Position numbers and translations under genes: made by a program. Under the pieces are notes generated by a model, which was not told where the DNA came from, searched no databases, and saw only the letters and a program-made list of their open reading frames with translations. Positions 1 through 5,449 of a DNA stretch of 7,443 nt are shown piece by piece (within the stretch, counting starts at the first letter, position 1; each line of letters opens with the position of its first letter). Source of the stretch: an archaeon MnTg01 (GTDB lineage: Archaea > Thermoproteota > Nitrososphaeria > Nitrososphaerales > Nitrosopumilaceae); contig BFAR01000027.1 in NCBI GenBank assembly GCA_008974855.1, positions 1 through 7,443 of the forward strand. Reading direction: 5' to 3'.

Positions 1-439
1 TATCAATATTTGAAGTGTTATCATCAGGACATCCATCAAGATCTAAAAATCCATTGTAAGTTTCTGGTTGACTTGGACACCAATCAACTGCGTCTGGTAT
101 TCCATCTCCATCAGAGTCGGGCGTACCCTTACCTGCGCCACCCCCATAGTCAGGACAACCATCCTCGTCTTCGAATTGATTGTAAGTTTCAGCAACATTA
201 GGACATTGATCTATTGAATCAGGAATTCCGTCTTGATCAGAGTCATGATAAATCCCATGCTCAGAAGGACATCCATCGATATCACCGTCATAGTCCTCAG
301 GTAAATTAGGACAATCATCTACATTATCAGGAATGCCATCATTATCTACATCTGAAACTCCAGTTTGAGAATATACTGGAATAGTACCTATAGTAGTTGT
401 TACGAGCAGCAAAAACCCTAGTAGAATTTCTTTCCTCAT
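1..439 (-). CDS. Secreted thrombospondin type 3 repeat protein, N-terminal part
   Basis: The gene starts at the ATG of 437-439 and runs off the left edge, leaving 146 complete codons. Residues 1-24 form a signal peptide: basic MRK, a hydrophobic stretch, and a likely cut after PVYS. Three thrombospondin type 3-like repeats follow, at about residues 29-58, 66-97 and 108-139. Each has an Asp-rich D-x-D-x-D-G-I-P-D loop, a D-x-C-P element and a closing D-G-C-P. In this family such Asp side chains bind calcium and the Cys pairs form disulfides, so an extracellular, calcium-stabilised stalk or surface protein is likely. A Gly-rich linker (residues 99-105) separates repeats 2 and 3. Such repeats occur in many secreted archaeal and bacterial proteins, and the domain they carry here lies outside the window, so the overall role is unknown. 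No convincing ribosome binding site precedes the ATG. Confidence 0.88.
   Translation of the reverse strand, partial: MRKEILLGFLLLVTTTIGTIPVYSQTGVSDVDNDGIPDNVDDCPNLPEDYDGDIDGCPSEHGIYHDSDQDGIPDSIDQCPNVAETYNQFEDEDGCPDYGGGAGKGTPDSDGDGIPDAVDWCPSQPETYNGFLDLDGCPDDNTSNID
23..355 (-). repeat. Three tandem thrombospondin type 3 repeat units
   Basis: Three in-frame units occupy about 266-355, 149-244 and 23-118. All encode D-x-D-x-D-G-I-P-D followed by D-x-C-P and D-G-C-P. The similarity is clear at protein level and partial at DNA level, so these are diverged coding repeats rather than recent duplications. The last unit is close to the window edge, so more may follow. Confidence 0.8.
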
Positions 440-468
440 CTTTCCTTAAATACACAAATCTCAGGCGG

Positions 469-475
469 TTAATAA
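469..475 (-). promoter_or_regulatory. Putative TATA box of the type 3 repeat protein gene
   Basis: On the minus strand this reads TTATTAA, centred about 33 bases before the ATG at 439. That fits archaeal TATA placement with a very short or absent leader. It is assigned by position and base composition only. Confidence 0.33.
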
Positions 476-564
476 GGCATACGGATATTGGCAAATTGAT
501 AACTTACAACAATTTTGTTAAAACGTGCCAAGTGGTATTCTTCAAGATCATTCTACCCATATTG

Positions 565-1209
565 TCATATGATATGGATAATGGTACTAGCTCCTCGTCT
601 ATCCATTTCTTGACCGTTTTTCATTTCAGAAATAATTACAGTAAATGAAACAACATCTCGTTGCTTACATTGTTCTGTGTTTAGCTTCAAATGAATATCC
701 ATTAAATCAAATTCGTCATTTGGAAGATTAGATTCATCAAAGAAAGCTTTTCCAGTAGTTTCAATTCTAAATCGTTGTTCTTTTTGATGAAATCCTAACT
801 TGGTTTTTGTACCAGCACGTCCGGCAGATTTTACATTTACATCTATTATGCCAGGTTTTGACATAGTATATTCTGATTTTTTATTTACAAACACACCAAT
901 TTGAAATGGTTTTCCTGCAGTAGCTTCAGCCATTTTTTGTACACCATCATTCATTACAACATCTATACCTTTGATTGATTGAGATACTTTTGCAATCCAT
1001 TCGTTTGTTCGTGGGATTACTGCAGCAATTTCTTGTCTTCTTTTTTTATCTTCATCAGATGCGAGTTTGTAGTATTCAACCCATTCAAGATAATCTCCAG
1101 AAATGTCTTTGATAAATTCAATGCAAGTTACTTTGTAATCCTCTAGACTGCTTGCTCTTTCTGAGCTTTCATCTACTCGTAAATTATCATAATCAATTGG
1201 CAATGCCAT
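565..1209 (-). CDS. Hypothetical protein, 214 residues
   Basis: I do not recognise a family. The protein is soluble-looking: no signal peptide, no membrane segment, and an acidic, Ser/Glu-rich N-terminus (residues 10-25). Residues 26-90 look helical and charged, with KKRRQE near residue 55. Residues about 100-214 look beta-rich, with alternating patterns such as FQIGVFV, IIDVNVK, RFRIETTG and VVSFTVII. The end, RRGASTIIHII, is hydrophobic. The ATG at 1209 is chosen because a TATA-like element lies at the leaderless distance and no upstream start is better placed. The gene is divergent from 1309-1809 and stands alone. It is probably a lineage-specific cytoplasmic protein; its length, codon pattern and promoter argue that it is real. 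Confidence 0.8.
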   Translation of the reverse strand: MALPIDYDNLRVDESSERASSLEDYKVTCIEFIKDISGDYLEWVEYYKLASDEDKKRRQEIAAVIPRTNEWIAKVSQSIKGIDVVMNDGVQKMAEATAGKPFQIGVFVNKKSEYTMSKPGIIDVNVKSAGRAGTKTKLGFHQKEQRFRIETTGKAFFDESNLPNDEFDLMDIHLKLNTEQCKQRDVVSFTVIISEMKNGQEMDRRGASTIIHII

Positions 1210-1227
1210 AGTTTTTCAAATATGCTA

Positions 1228-1235
1228 CATATACA
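1228..1235 (-). promoter_or_regulatory. Putative TATA box of the 565-1209 gene
   Basis: On the minus strand this reads TGTATATG, centred about 22 bases before the ATG at 1209. The spacing is slightly short but compatible with a leaderless archaeal transcript. Confidence 0.4.
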
Positions 1236-1279
1236 AAAATCAATCTCGATTTTGTTCTCCAAATAACCAAGTATCAATG

Positions 1280-1287
1280 AATATATC
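1280..1287 (+). promoter_or_regulatory. Putative TATA box of the 1309-1809 gene
   Basis: The sequence AATATATC is centred about 26 bases before the ATG at 1309, which is ideal spacing for a leaderless archaeal promoter. It lies about 50 bases from the oppositely oriented TATA-like box at 1228-1235, so this 99-base gap holds back-to-back promoters. Confidence 0.5.
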
Positions 1288-1308
1288 TAAGATTTCGTAA
1301 TTTTTGGC

Positions 1309-1809
1309 ATGAGCTTTAGTACAATTACCAAAGATCTTCAAAAAGAATTAAAGTCAAATCTCCCACAAATTAGATTTCTTTTAAAAAAAAGTGAGGGTAT
1401 TGCATATACAAAAACTACTGAGATAGGTTTTGAGGTAGGTAAAAAATATAACATTAAATTAATAGTAAATTTTCCCCATCGTGGAAAAATAAATGATTTT
1501 GATTCTTATGGAACACAAGATCTCAGCATAGTAGTTGATCAAACAAAAACAAACTTTCCGATTAAACGTAGTATAATTAAAGAAAAAGCAAAAGAAATTT
1601 TTGGCGATGTAAAAATTGAAGATGCATATATGTACGAAGGGAAAGAAGGAGTAAAGGTTTTTTTTGAAAAAGGTAGAATAGACATACTTCCTCACTCTTT
1701 ACATATTTGGTGTAAATTTACAGAAAAAGTTACAGACTATTGTGATTGGTTGTTAGAAAAAGTCTATGAGTTAAAACCTGACAAAACACTTTCACCAGAC
1801 AAAAATTAG
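1309..1809 (+). CDS. Hypothetical protein, 166 residues
   Basis: I do not recognise a family. The protein is basic and Lys-rich with no signal peptide or membrane segment, so it is probably cytoplasmic. An N-terminal helix (residues 1-28) is followed by beta-like segments (EIGFEVGKKYNIKLIVNF, residues 38-55; QDLSIVVD, 70-77). Then come a charged helical stretch (KRSIIKEKAKEIF, 86-98) and a C-terminal half with VKVFFEKGRIDILPHSLHIW and a short helix near DWLLEKVYEL. The two cysteines (in IWCKF and DYCDW) do not form a metal motif. The start is supported by a well-placed TATA box and the lack of an upstream alternative. It is the only plus-strand gene in the left half and converges on the TPR gene with a 9-base gap between stop codons. 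Confidence 0.82.
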   Translation: MSFSTITKDLQKELKSNLPQIRFLLKKSEGIAYTKTTEIGFEVGKKYNIKLIVNFPHRGKINDFDSYGTQDLSIVVDQTKTNFPIKRSIIKEKAKEIFGDVKIEDAYMYEGKEGVKVFFEKGRIDILPHSLHIWCKFTEKVTDYCDWLLEKVYELKPDKTLSPDKN

Positions 1810-1815
1810 ATTTTT
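1801..1815. terminator. Putative bidirectional AT hairpin between convergent genes
   Basis: AAAAAT, then the stop codon TAG as a 3-base loop, then ATTTTT form a perfect 6-base inverted repeat between two convergent genes. Both strands end the repeat in a run of five T, and archaeal RNA polymerase stops at U-tracts. The stem is all A/T and weak, so the T-runs may matter more than the hairpin. Confidence 0.4.
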
Positions 1816-1818
1816 AAT

Positions 1819-2187
1819 TTAATAATTCTGTAATCGTTCTAAAAGATTCTTAGCTTCCATGTTATCAAAATTAACTTCAATGACTTTGTTGCAGCATTCA
1901 ATTGCAATATCATATTCCTTCAAAAAAACATGAACGTTTGCTTTGAGAAGAAGTGTTTCTTGATCGATTCCAATAATTTCTAAAACTCTGTCAAAATAAT
2001 TTAGTGCAGGTTTTGCATCTTTTAAAATATAAAAAAGGCCACCCATTATGAAAAGAAGATCTGCATCGTTAGGATTTTTTTCTTCTAAACTTTTTCCAAA
2101 CTCGACTGCTTCTTTGTATTCTCCTTCCTTTACAAGTTTTCTTAATCTACGCTTTGGATAACTAAACAAACCAAACAATTTAATCAC
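1819..2187 (-). CDS. Small tetratricopeptide repeat (TPR) protein
   Basis: This is a 122-residue protein of about three TPR helix pairs. A first, partial unit lies at about residues 12-42 (G-E-Y-x-E-A-V-x-F). The second is at 43-76 (A-D-L-L-F-I-M-G-G-L-F, then K-P-A-L-N-Y-F-D-R-V-L-E). The third is at 77-110 (L-L-L-K-A-N-V, then E-Y-D-I-A-I-E-C-C-N-K-V-I-E). TPRs mediate protein-protein contacts; there is no catalytic domain, signal peptide or membrane segment, so it is probably a cytoplasmic adaptor. The start is GTG (2185-2187); the overlapping ATG two bases upstream is out of frame and meets a stop at once. No ribosome binding site is visible. The gene begins 16 bases after the stop of the CFI-box protein gene, so the two are probably co-transcribed, though functional coupling is not shown. 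Confidence 0.85.
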   Translation of the reverse strand: MIKLFGLFSYPKRRLRKLVKEGEYKEAVEFGKSLEEKNPNDADLLFIMGGLFYILKDAKPALNYFDRVLEIIGIDQETLLLKANVHVFLKEYDIAIECCNKVIEVNFDNMEAKNLLERLQNY

Positions 2188-2203
2188 ATAATTTTTGCTA
2201 CGA

Positions 2204-3880
2204 CTAAAATCTTTTCTTAAGTTTTAATATTACAATAGCTGGTGCTACAAAATACATTCCTAGATTCAAGATGATTAAACTAATTCCATAACCTAACATC
2301 TCCTCTTCAGAATCTATATCCACATAATTAAGAATTGAAAGGGATGTCAATAATGGGGTAATTATGATTTTGACTGCATCTTGGAATATTGGATTTTCTC
2401 GTTCCCAGTCAGCAATTGTTGGAGAGAATGAATAATAGAATTGGTTAAATCCAATCATAAATGCAGTCCCAGATGTTGTACTAAGTACTGTATTATCACG
2501 AAGTTCTCTTAACATTTGAACTTGTGGTGCTAGCTCAGAACCAAACGCTGCAGTTGCAATAAGGCATCCTCCGCCTCCTCCTGTTTTATCAGGTACACAT
2601 TGTCCGTTTTCTAAATGGGTTCCAGAAACGCAAGTTGATACATCAGGTCTTTTATCCATACAAACACCATTTACTAGTGTTTGATCTGGTCCACACGTAG
2701 ATGATGGTGTTGACTTTCCATCAATTGGAATATCAATTTGAAGAAAGTCTGGTTCACCAGGAGGAACAACAAAATCTGGAGCCAATCCGTAAACCCAAAT
2801 TACATAGTGAGCAGTTCCAGCATTTTCTTTTACAATTGTAGTGAAATGAACCTGACCACTCTGAGAATATAAGAAATTACGTCCGTCCTCTCCAGCTATT
2901 GTTCTAATAGGAGGCAATGTTAGTTTATCATCTACTACAAAAATATCGTATTGAACTTGATTCAAAAATTCTGTTTCATCAGCAGGTTTTTTGAAGCTGA
3001 TAAACCATTCTATTTCACATCCAGATGCAGGATCTGGTGGCCCGTATCTTAAATCAATAATATATTTATGATTTTTTGTTGTTTTTTTGATATCTACTAA
3101 ATCATAATGCTGAGTACATCCTTCAGCTACTCCTTCACCTACAGGGGTTGGTGTAATTCCAGTAAAAGGATTTGAATTTACATTTTCTTTATAGTCTAAT
3201 AGCTGAAATTCATATTCTTGAGGGGCAATTCCTTCAGAAACTTGTGTCCATGTACTAGCTTTTATAGGATATGGAAAATCATCTACAACCCAAACTTCAC
3301 TTATTTTTCCACCTGTTTTCCATTGAATACGAATGGTGTCATATGTTCCAGCTGGAACAGATATAGTTTCTAATGAACTTGGAATAATTTGTTGACCACC
3401 AATGTTGGCAATTTTTCCCCAAGATGGTGAAGCAAAAGCCTTTTCACCCGAAGAATCTACAGCAATATTTTTGGTGGCATATGCGGACAACCAAGCAATG
3501 GATATCTTGTATGCACCTCGATAAGTACTTAGTTCACTGCTTCCACCGCTTGGTTCAGGAGCAATCATGCCAAGCTCCATGTTACCTTTTACAATTTTAT
3601 TTCCATCATAAACAACTACTTGAGCAAGCCATTTTTCTTCAGAACCAACAAAAATAGTACCTTCAATCCACCAATCCATCTGAAAATCTACACAATCCTT
3701 GTAGTAAACATGGCAAAGTTTATACGAAAAATAATCTCCTGTTTTTAATCCCTCACCAACATACCATGTACCAGGATGGTTAACTCCACCGCCAGTATCT
3801 TGCGCGAATGCAGTAGGAATTATAAGGTAACCTGTTAACAGTACTCCAATTAGTGAGAAAATAAGAAGAAGGGATTTCAA
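2204..3880 (-). CDS. Secreted membrane-anchored protein with CFI-box C-terminal domain
   Basis: Residues 1-26 are a clear signal peptide ending AFA before QDTGGG. Residues about 36-230 are beta-rich with many aromatics (GDYFSYK at 48-54, Cys at 56 and 63), and 255-385 form a second beta-rich region. Two short Cys-bounded modules follow (C396 to C407 and C417 to C428, each with L-x-N-G-x-C). A Gly run leads into GGGCLIATAAFGSELAPQVQ (435-454) and then residues 455-518, the CFI-box C-terminal domain seen at the ends of many archaeal exported proteins. Hydrophobic segments at about 502-517 and 530-553, followed by KLKKRF, suggest membrane anchoring with most of the chain outside. The function of the ectodomain is unknown. 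The start is TTG at 3878-3880: an in-frame stop lies three codons upstream, a later start would cut the signal peptide, and a TATA-like box sits about 30 bases before it. Confidence 0.87.
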   Translation of the reverse strand: MKSLLLIFSLIGVLLTGYLIIPTAFAQDTGGGVNHPGTWYVGEGLKTGDYFSYKLCHVYYKDCVDFQMDWWIEGTIFVGSEEKWLAQVVVYDGNKIVKGNMELGMIAPEPSGGSSELSTYRGAYKISIAWLSAYATKNIAVDSSGEKAFASPSWGKIANIGGQQIIPSSLETISVPAGTYDTIRIQWKTGGKISEVWVVDDFPYPIKASTWTQVSEGIAPQEYEFQLLDYKENVNSNPFTGITPTPVGEGVAEGCTQHYDLVDIKKTTKNHKYIIDLRYGPPDPASGCEIEWFISFKKPADETEFLNQVQYDIFVVDDKLTLPPIRTIAGEDGRNFLYSQSGQVHFTTIVKENAGTAHYVIWVYGLAPDFVVPPGEPDFLQIDIPIDGKSTPSSTCGPDQTLVNGVCMDKRPDVSTCVSGTHLENGQCVPDKTGGGGGCLIATAAFGSELAPQVQMLRELRDNTVLSTTSGTAFMIGFNQFYYSFSPTIADWERENPIFQDAVKIIITPLLTSLSILNYVDIDSEEEMLGYGISLIILNLGMYFVAPAIVILKLKKRF

Positions 3881-3904
3881 GTGATCTTATTTAGGTTATT
3901 TCCT

Positions 3905-3914
3905 CGTTTAAAAG
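3905..3914 (-). promoter_or_regulatory. Putative TATA box of the CFI-box protein gene
   Basis: On the minus strand this reads CTTTTAAACG, centred about 30 bases before the TTG start at 3880. The spacing fits a leaderless transcript and supports the unusual start codon. Confidence 0.45.
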
Positions 3915-3928
3915 TTGTTCAAATAAGC

Positions 3929-3936
3929 AAATATAG
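3929..3936 (+). promoter_or_regulatory. Putative TATA box of the 55-residue gene
   Basis: The sequence AAATATAG is centred about 29 bases before the ATG at 3961. It lies about 22 bases from the opposite-strand box at 3905-3914, so the two genes share an 80-base divergent control region. Confidence 0.48.
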
Positions 3937-3960
3937 AGGCATGATTTTTTATGTATAGTA

Positions 3961-4128
3961 ATGTGCGAATGTTCCAAAGTTCATCTTTACGAAGTTGAAT
4001 TTAAACTAGCAGGAATGACCGTAGTTCCAACCCACAAAAACTGCGGTGACGCATTAAATGAAAAACAAGCTGTCTCTTTTCAAAAAGATTTAGTTAAATC
4101 ATGGGGATTTAAACAAGAAGACGAATAG
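3961..4128 (+). CDS. Small hypothetical protein with C-x-C N-terminus, 55 residues
   Basis: The reading frame encodes 55 residues beginning MCECSKVHLYEVEF and ending KSWGFKQEDE. Cys2 and Cys4 form a C-x-C at the extreme N-terminus; His8, His25 and Cys28 (THKNCGD) could complete a metal or redox site. There is no signal peptide or membrane segment. I do not recognise a family. Support for a real gene comes from a TATA box at the leaderless distance, charged and amphipathic composition, and a stop just before the A/T-rich terminator of the convergent Cys-rich gene. Two earlier ATGs (3941 and 3951) lead to early stops. The codon choice resembles that of its neighbours. A metal-related role is suggested only by the Cys/His content and the neighbour at 4162-4305. 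Confidence 0.68.
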   Translation: MCECSKVHLYEVEFKLAGMTVVPTHKNCGDALNEKQAVSFQKDLVKSWGFKQEDE

Positions 4129-4131
4129 ATT

Positions 4132-4168
4132 AAAAAAGAAAAGAAAAAAAATTGTGAAAAATCACAAT
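4132..4168 (-). terminator. Hairpin plus T-tract terminator of the Cys-rich gene
   Basis: Positions 4151-4168 hold a perfect 7-base stem (ATTGTGA / TCACAAT) with a 4-base loop, overlapping the stop codon of the 4162-4305 gene. On the minus strand it is followed by T runs broken by single C residues (4132-4150). This is a textbook stem and U-tract. The plus strand has only four T after the stem, so it mainly serves the minus-strand gene. Confidence 0.7.
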
Positions 4169-4305
4169 GCTTTTACGGCTTCTACGCACACATCGGTTTT
4201 ACATTTGCAATCTTGACTACAAATACAATGACCCTGCATTGCACAATCACATGAATAATCTGGATCGCCGCTATCTGCTTCGCATCCGCATGCTTGATCT
4301 ACCAT
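4162..4305 (-). CDS. Metallothionein-like Cys-rich mini-protein, 47 residues
   Basis: The frame encodes 47 residues with nine cysteines: C6, C8, C19, C21, C27, C29, C33, C35 and C40. Eight are in C-x-C pairs (CGC, CDC, CIC, CKC), and His26 adjoins the third pair. Dense C-x-C pairs with few hydrophobic residues are the signature of metallothioneins, which bind Zn, Cu or Cd through thiolate clusters. No signal peptide is present, so a cytoplasmic metal store or chaperone is the likely role. The cysteine spacing does not obviously match the cyanobacterial or pseudomonad families, so homology is not claimed. The ATG at 4303-4305 follows an in-frame stop closely and has a TATA box 27 bases away. 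The gene looks more GC-rich than its neighbours. A C-x-C-rich zinc or iron-sulfur protein is the alternative. Confidence 0.78.
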   Translation of the reverse strand: MVDQACGCEADSGDPDYSCDCAMQGHCICSQDCKCKTDVCVEAVKAL

Positions 4306-4309
4306 GGAT

Positions 4310-4324
4310 GGGAGATCTTCTCCC
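4310..4324. promoter_or_regulatory. Inverted repeat, possible operator of the Cys-rich gene
   Basis: GGGAGA, TCT, TCTCCC form a perfect 6-base inverted repeat with a 3-base spacer. It sits between the TATA box (4328-4335) and the ATG (4305), where many archaeal repressors bind to block polymerase. If the transcript is leaderless the repeat is not transcribed, so it would act as DNA rather than as an RNA hairpin. On the minus strand GGGAGA could also act weakly as a ribosome binding site if transcription began further upstream. Confidence 0.42.
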
Positions 4325-4327
4325 TAG

Positions 4328-4335
4328 TTTTAAAA
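4328..4335 (-). promoter_or_regulatory. Putative TATA box of the Cys-rich mini-protein gene
   Basis: TTTTAAAA is centred 26-27 bases before the ATG at 4305, ideal for a leaderless archaeal transcript. It lies in the gap after the stop codon of the 4363-5256 gene, so the mini-gene has its own promoter. Confidence 0.52.
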
Positions 4336-4362
4336 GTTTTTCAAAAAATACGAATTAAAGAA

Positions 4363-5256
4363 TCAGTTATTGAGAGTTGAGAGTAATTCATTTGAAGTTT
4401 TATGAAGAAGATTTGCTTGCTTTTCTAGTCGAGTCATGTCATTTTCCACATCAAATGCCACCTTCAAAATATGAATTAATTCAGGCGTTCTGTGAAGAGA
4501 GTCTTTTATCTTCATAAAGTTATTTCGGTTAATGTATCCTAAATAAAAATAACAATCAGAAAGCAATGAGTTTTTTACAAAATAATCATGTTTGTTTTGA
4601 ATGATTTTTGAATGACCATTTTTTTCTACCATATCAGAAAAACCCATTGTTGATTTACACATTCGTGTTAGTAAAGAGGGGGTAGCTCGCTCAATGCCAA
4701 TACATTCATTGACAATAATCAAGTTTTCATTTATTTTGCTCTTTCCAAATTCTCTAAGATGCTCTAACATATGTGCAGGACTAGGTCTTGTGTTATTAGA
4801 AAGAGTAATTGCGTCAGCAAGAAAATATGCAGCACATTTTATCCATGATGATCCAAATGGATCAGAGTTCTTAATGCATTCTTTAGTTTTTGTAGCACAA
4901 ACTGCTGTTTCAATTAAGCAACTTTTCATGTAAGCATTGAAAATTTTATCTTTTTTTTCAGAAATTTGAGATAGAAATATTTTGAGATCCCATTTTTCAT
5001 CTAATAAAATTTGTAAGTTATTATATTGCGTGAGGATTTCGTAACTTGTTTCTTTCATTGAACCATGATGAAGTCTTACTATTTCATTTTCATAGTCTAT
5101 AATTGATTCAGTCTCATCTTTATCATCAAAAACTATAATGTTATTTTCACAAGAATCAAAACTATTTCCATCATTTTTACATCCACCCAACGCAACTGGA
5201 AATTGTGTTAAAGAAAATTTTTCAATAAACTTTTTTGTGTCCACAAATGATTTCAT
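4363..5256 (-). CDS. Hypothetical helical protein, 297 residues, possibly nucleotidyltransferase-like
   Basis: Residues 1-95 alternate short strands and helices and include FPVALGGCKNDG (19-30) and NNIIVFDD (38-45). This faintly recalls the G-G/G-S plus acidic-strand start of minimal nucleotidyltransferases, but the usual D-x-D pair is not clear, so any such domain would be degenerate. Residues 100-297 look almost wholly helical. The conserved-looking blocks are CLIETAVCATKTKECI (113-128), SSWIKCAAYFLADAI (136-150) and RPSPAHMLEHLREF (157-170), with a coiled-coil-like tail (270-297). There is no signal peptide or membrane segment, so it is likely cytoplasmic. I cannot name a family with confidence. 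The ATG at 5256 is the first in frame. Downstream, the Cys-rich gene has its own promoter, so the two need not be co-transcribed. Confidence 0.8.
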   Translation of the reverse strand: MKSFVDTKKFIEKFSLTQFPVALGGCKNDGNSFDSCENNIIVFDDKDETESIIDYENEIVRLHHGSMKETSYEILTQYNNLQILLDEKWDLKIFLSQISEKKDKIFNAYMKSCLIETAVCATKTKECIKNSDPFGSSWIKCAAYFLADAITLSNNTRPSPAHMLEHLREFGKSKINENLIIVNECIGIERATPSLLTRMCKSTMGFSDMVEKNGHSKIIQNKHDYFVKNSLLSDCYFYLGYINRNNFMKIKDSLHRTPELIHILKVAFDVENDMTRLEKQANLLHKTSNELLSTLNN

Positions 5257-5366
5257 GTTAAATTTTCTATAAACTATCCAACTCAGATAATTTTACCAAA
5301 GTACGTAATGTCAAAACATTCCTATGTATTATCAGAAAAACTATCAATTTGCTAGGTTTTGTATTT

Positions 5367-5408
5367 AAAGAAAAAAAATCTATAGAGATCAAGTTAACAT
5401 TCTGTTAA
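5367..5408 (-). terminator. Putative hairpin and T-run terminator of the cupredoxin gene
   Basis: TTAACA / TGTTAA (5394-5408, 3-base loop) is a perfect 6-base inverted repeat. On the minus strand it is followed about 15 bases later by a run of eight T (5371-5378). It lies about 40 bases beyond the cupredoxin stop. The T-run alone could end transcription in an archaeon. Nothing else is recognisable in the 193-base gap 5257-5449. Confidence 0.45.
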
Positions 5409-5449
5409 TTTCCCATGATCCATAATTCTGATTAAACTTTTTAGTTATC

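Noticed and set aside
10..201. 63-residue His/Gln-rich plus-strand frame
   Set aside because: The His and Gln richness is the antisense image of the Asp-rich calcium-binding repeats on the minus strand.
23..355. Regular spacing of similar units as a possible CRISPR array
   Set aside because: The units are open in frame, encode Asp/Cys calcium-binding repeats, and are not near-identical at DNA level.
397..648. 83-residue plus-strand frame
   Set aside because: It overlaps two better supported minus-strand genes and the promoter between them, and its composition lacks protein-like character.
3424..3657. 77-residue plus-strand frame inside the CFI-box gene
   Set aside because: It lies wholly within a well supported exported protein gene on the other strand and has no promoter or recognisable motif.
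4167..4358. 63-residue plus-strand frame across the Cys-rich gene
   Set aside because: It is the antisense shadow of the nine-Cys gene; it crosses that gene's promoter and operator, has no TATA box of its own, and has an Arg/Leu-rich composition typical of a shadow frame.
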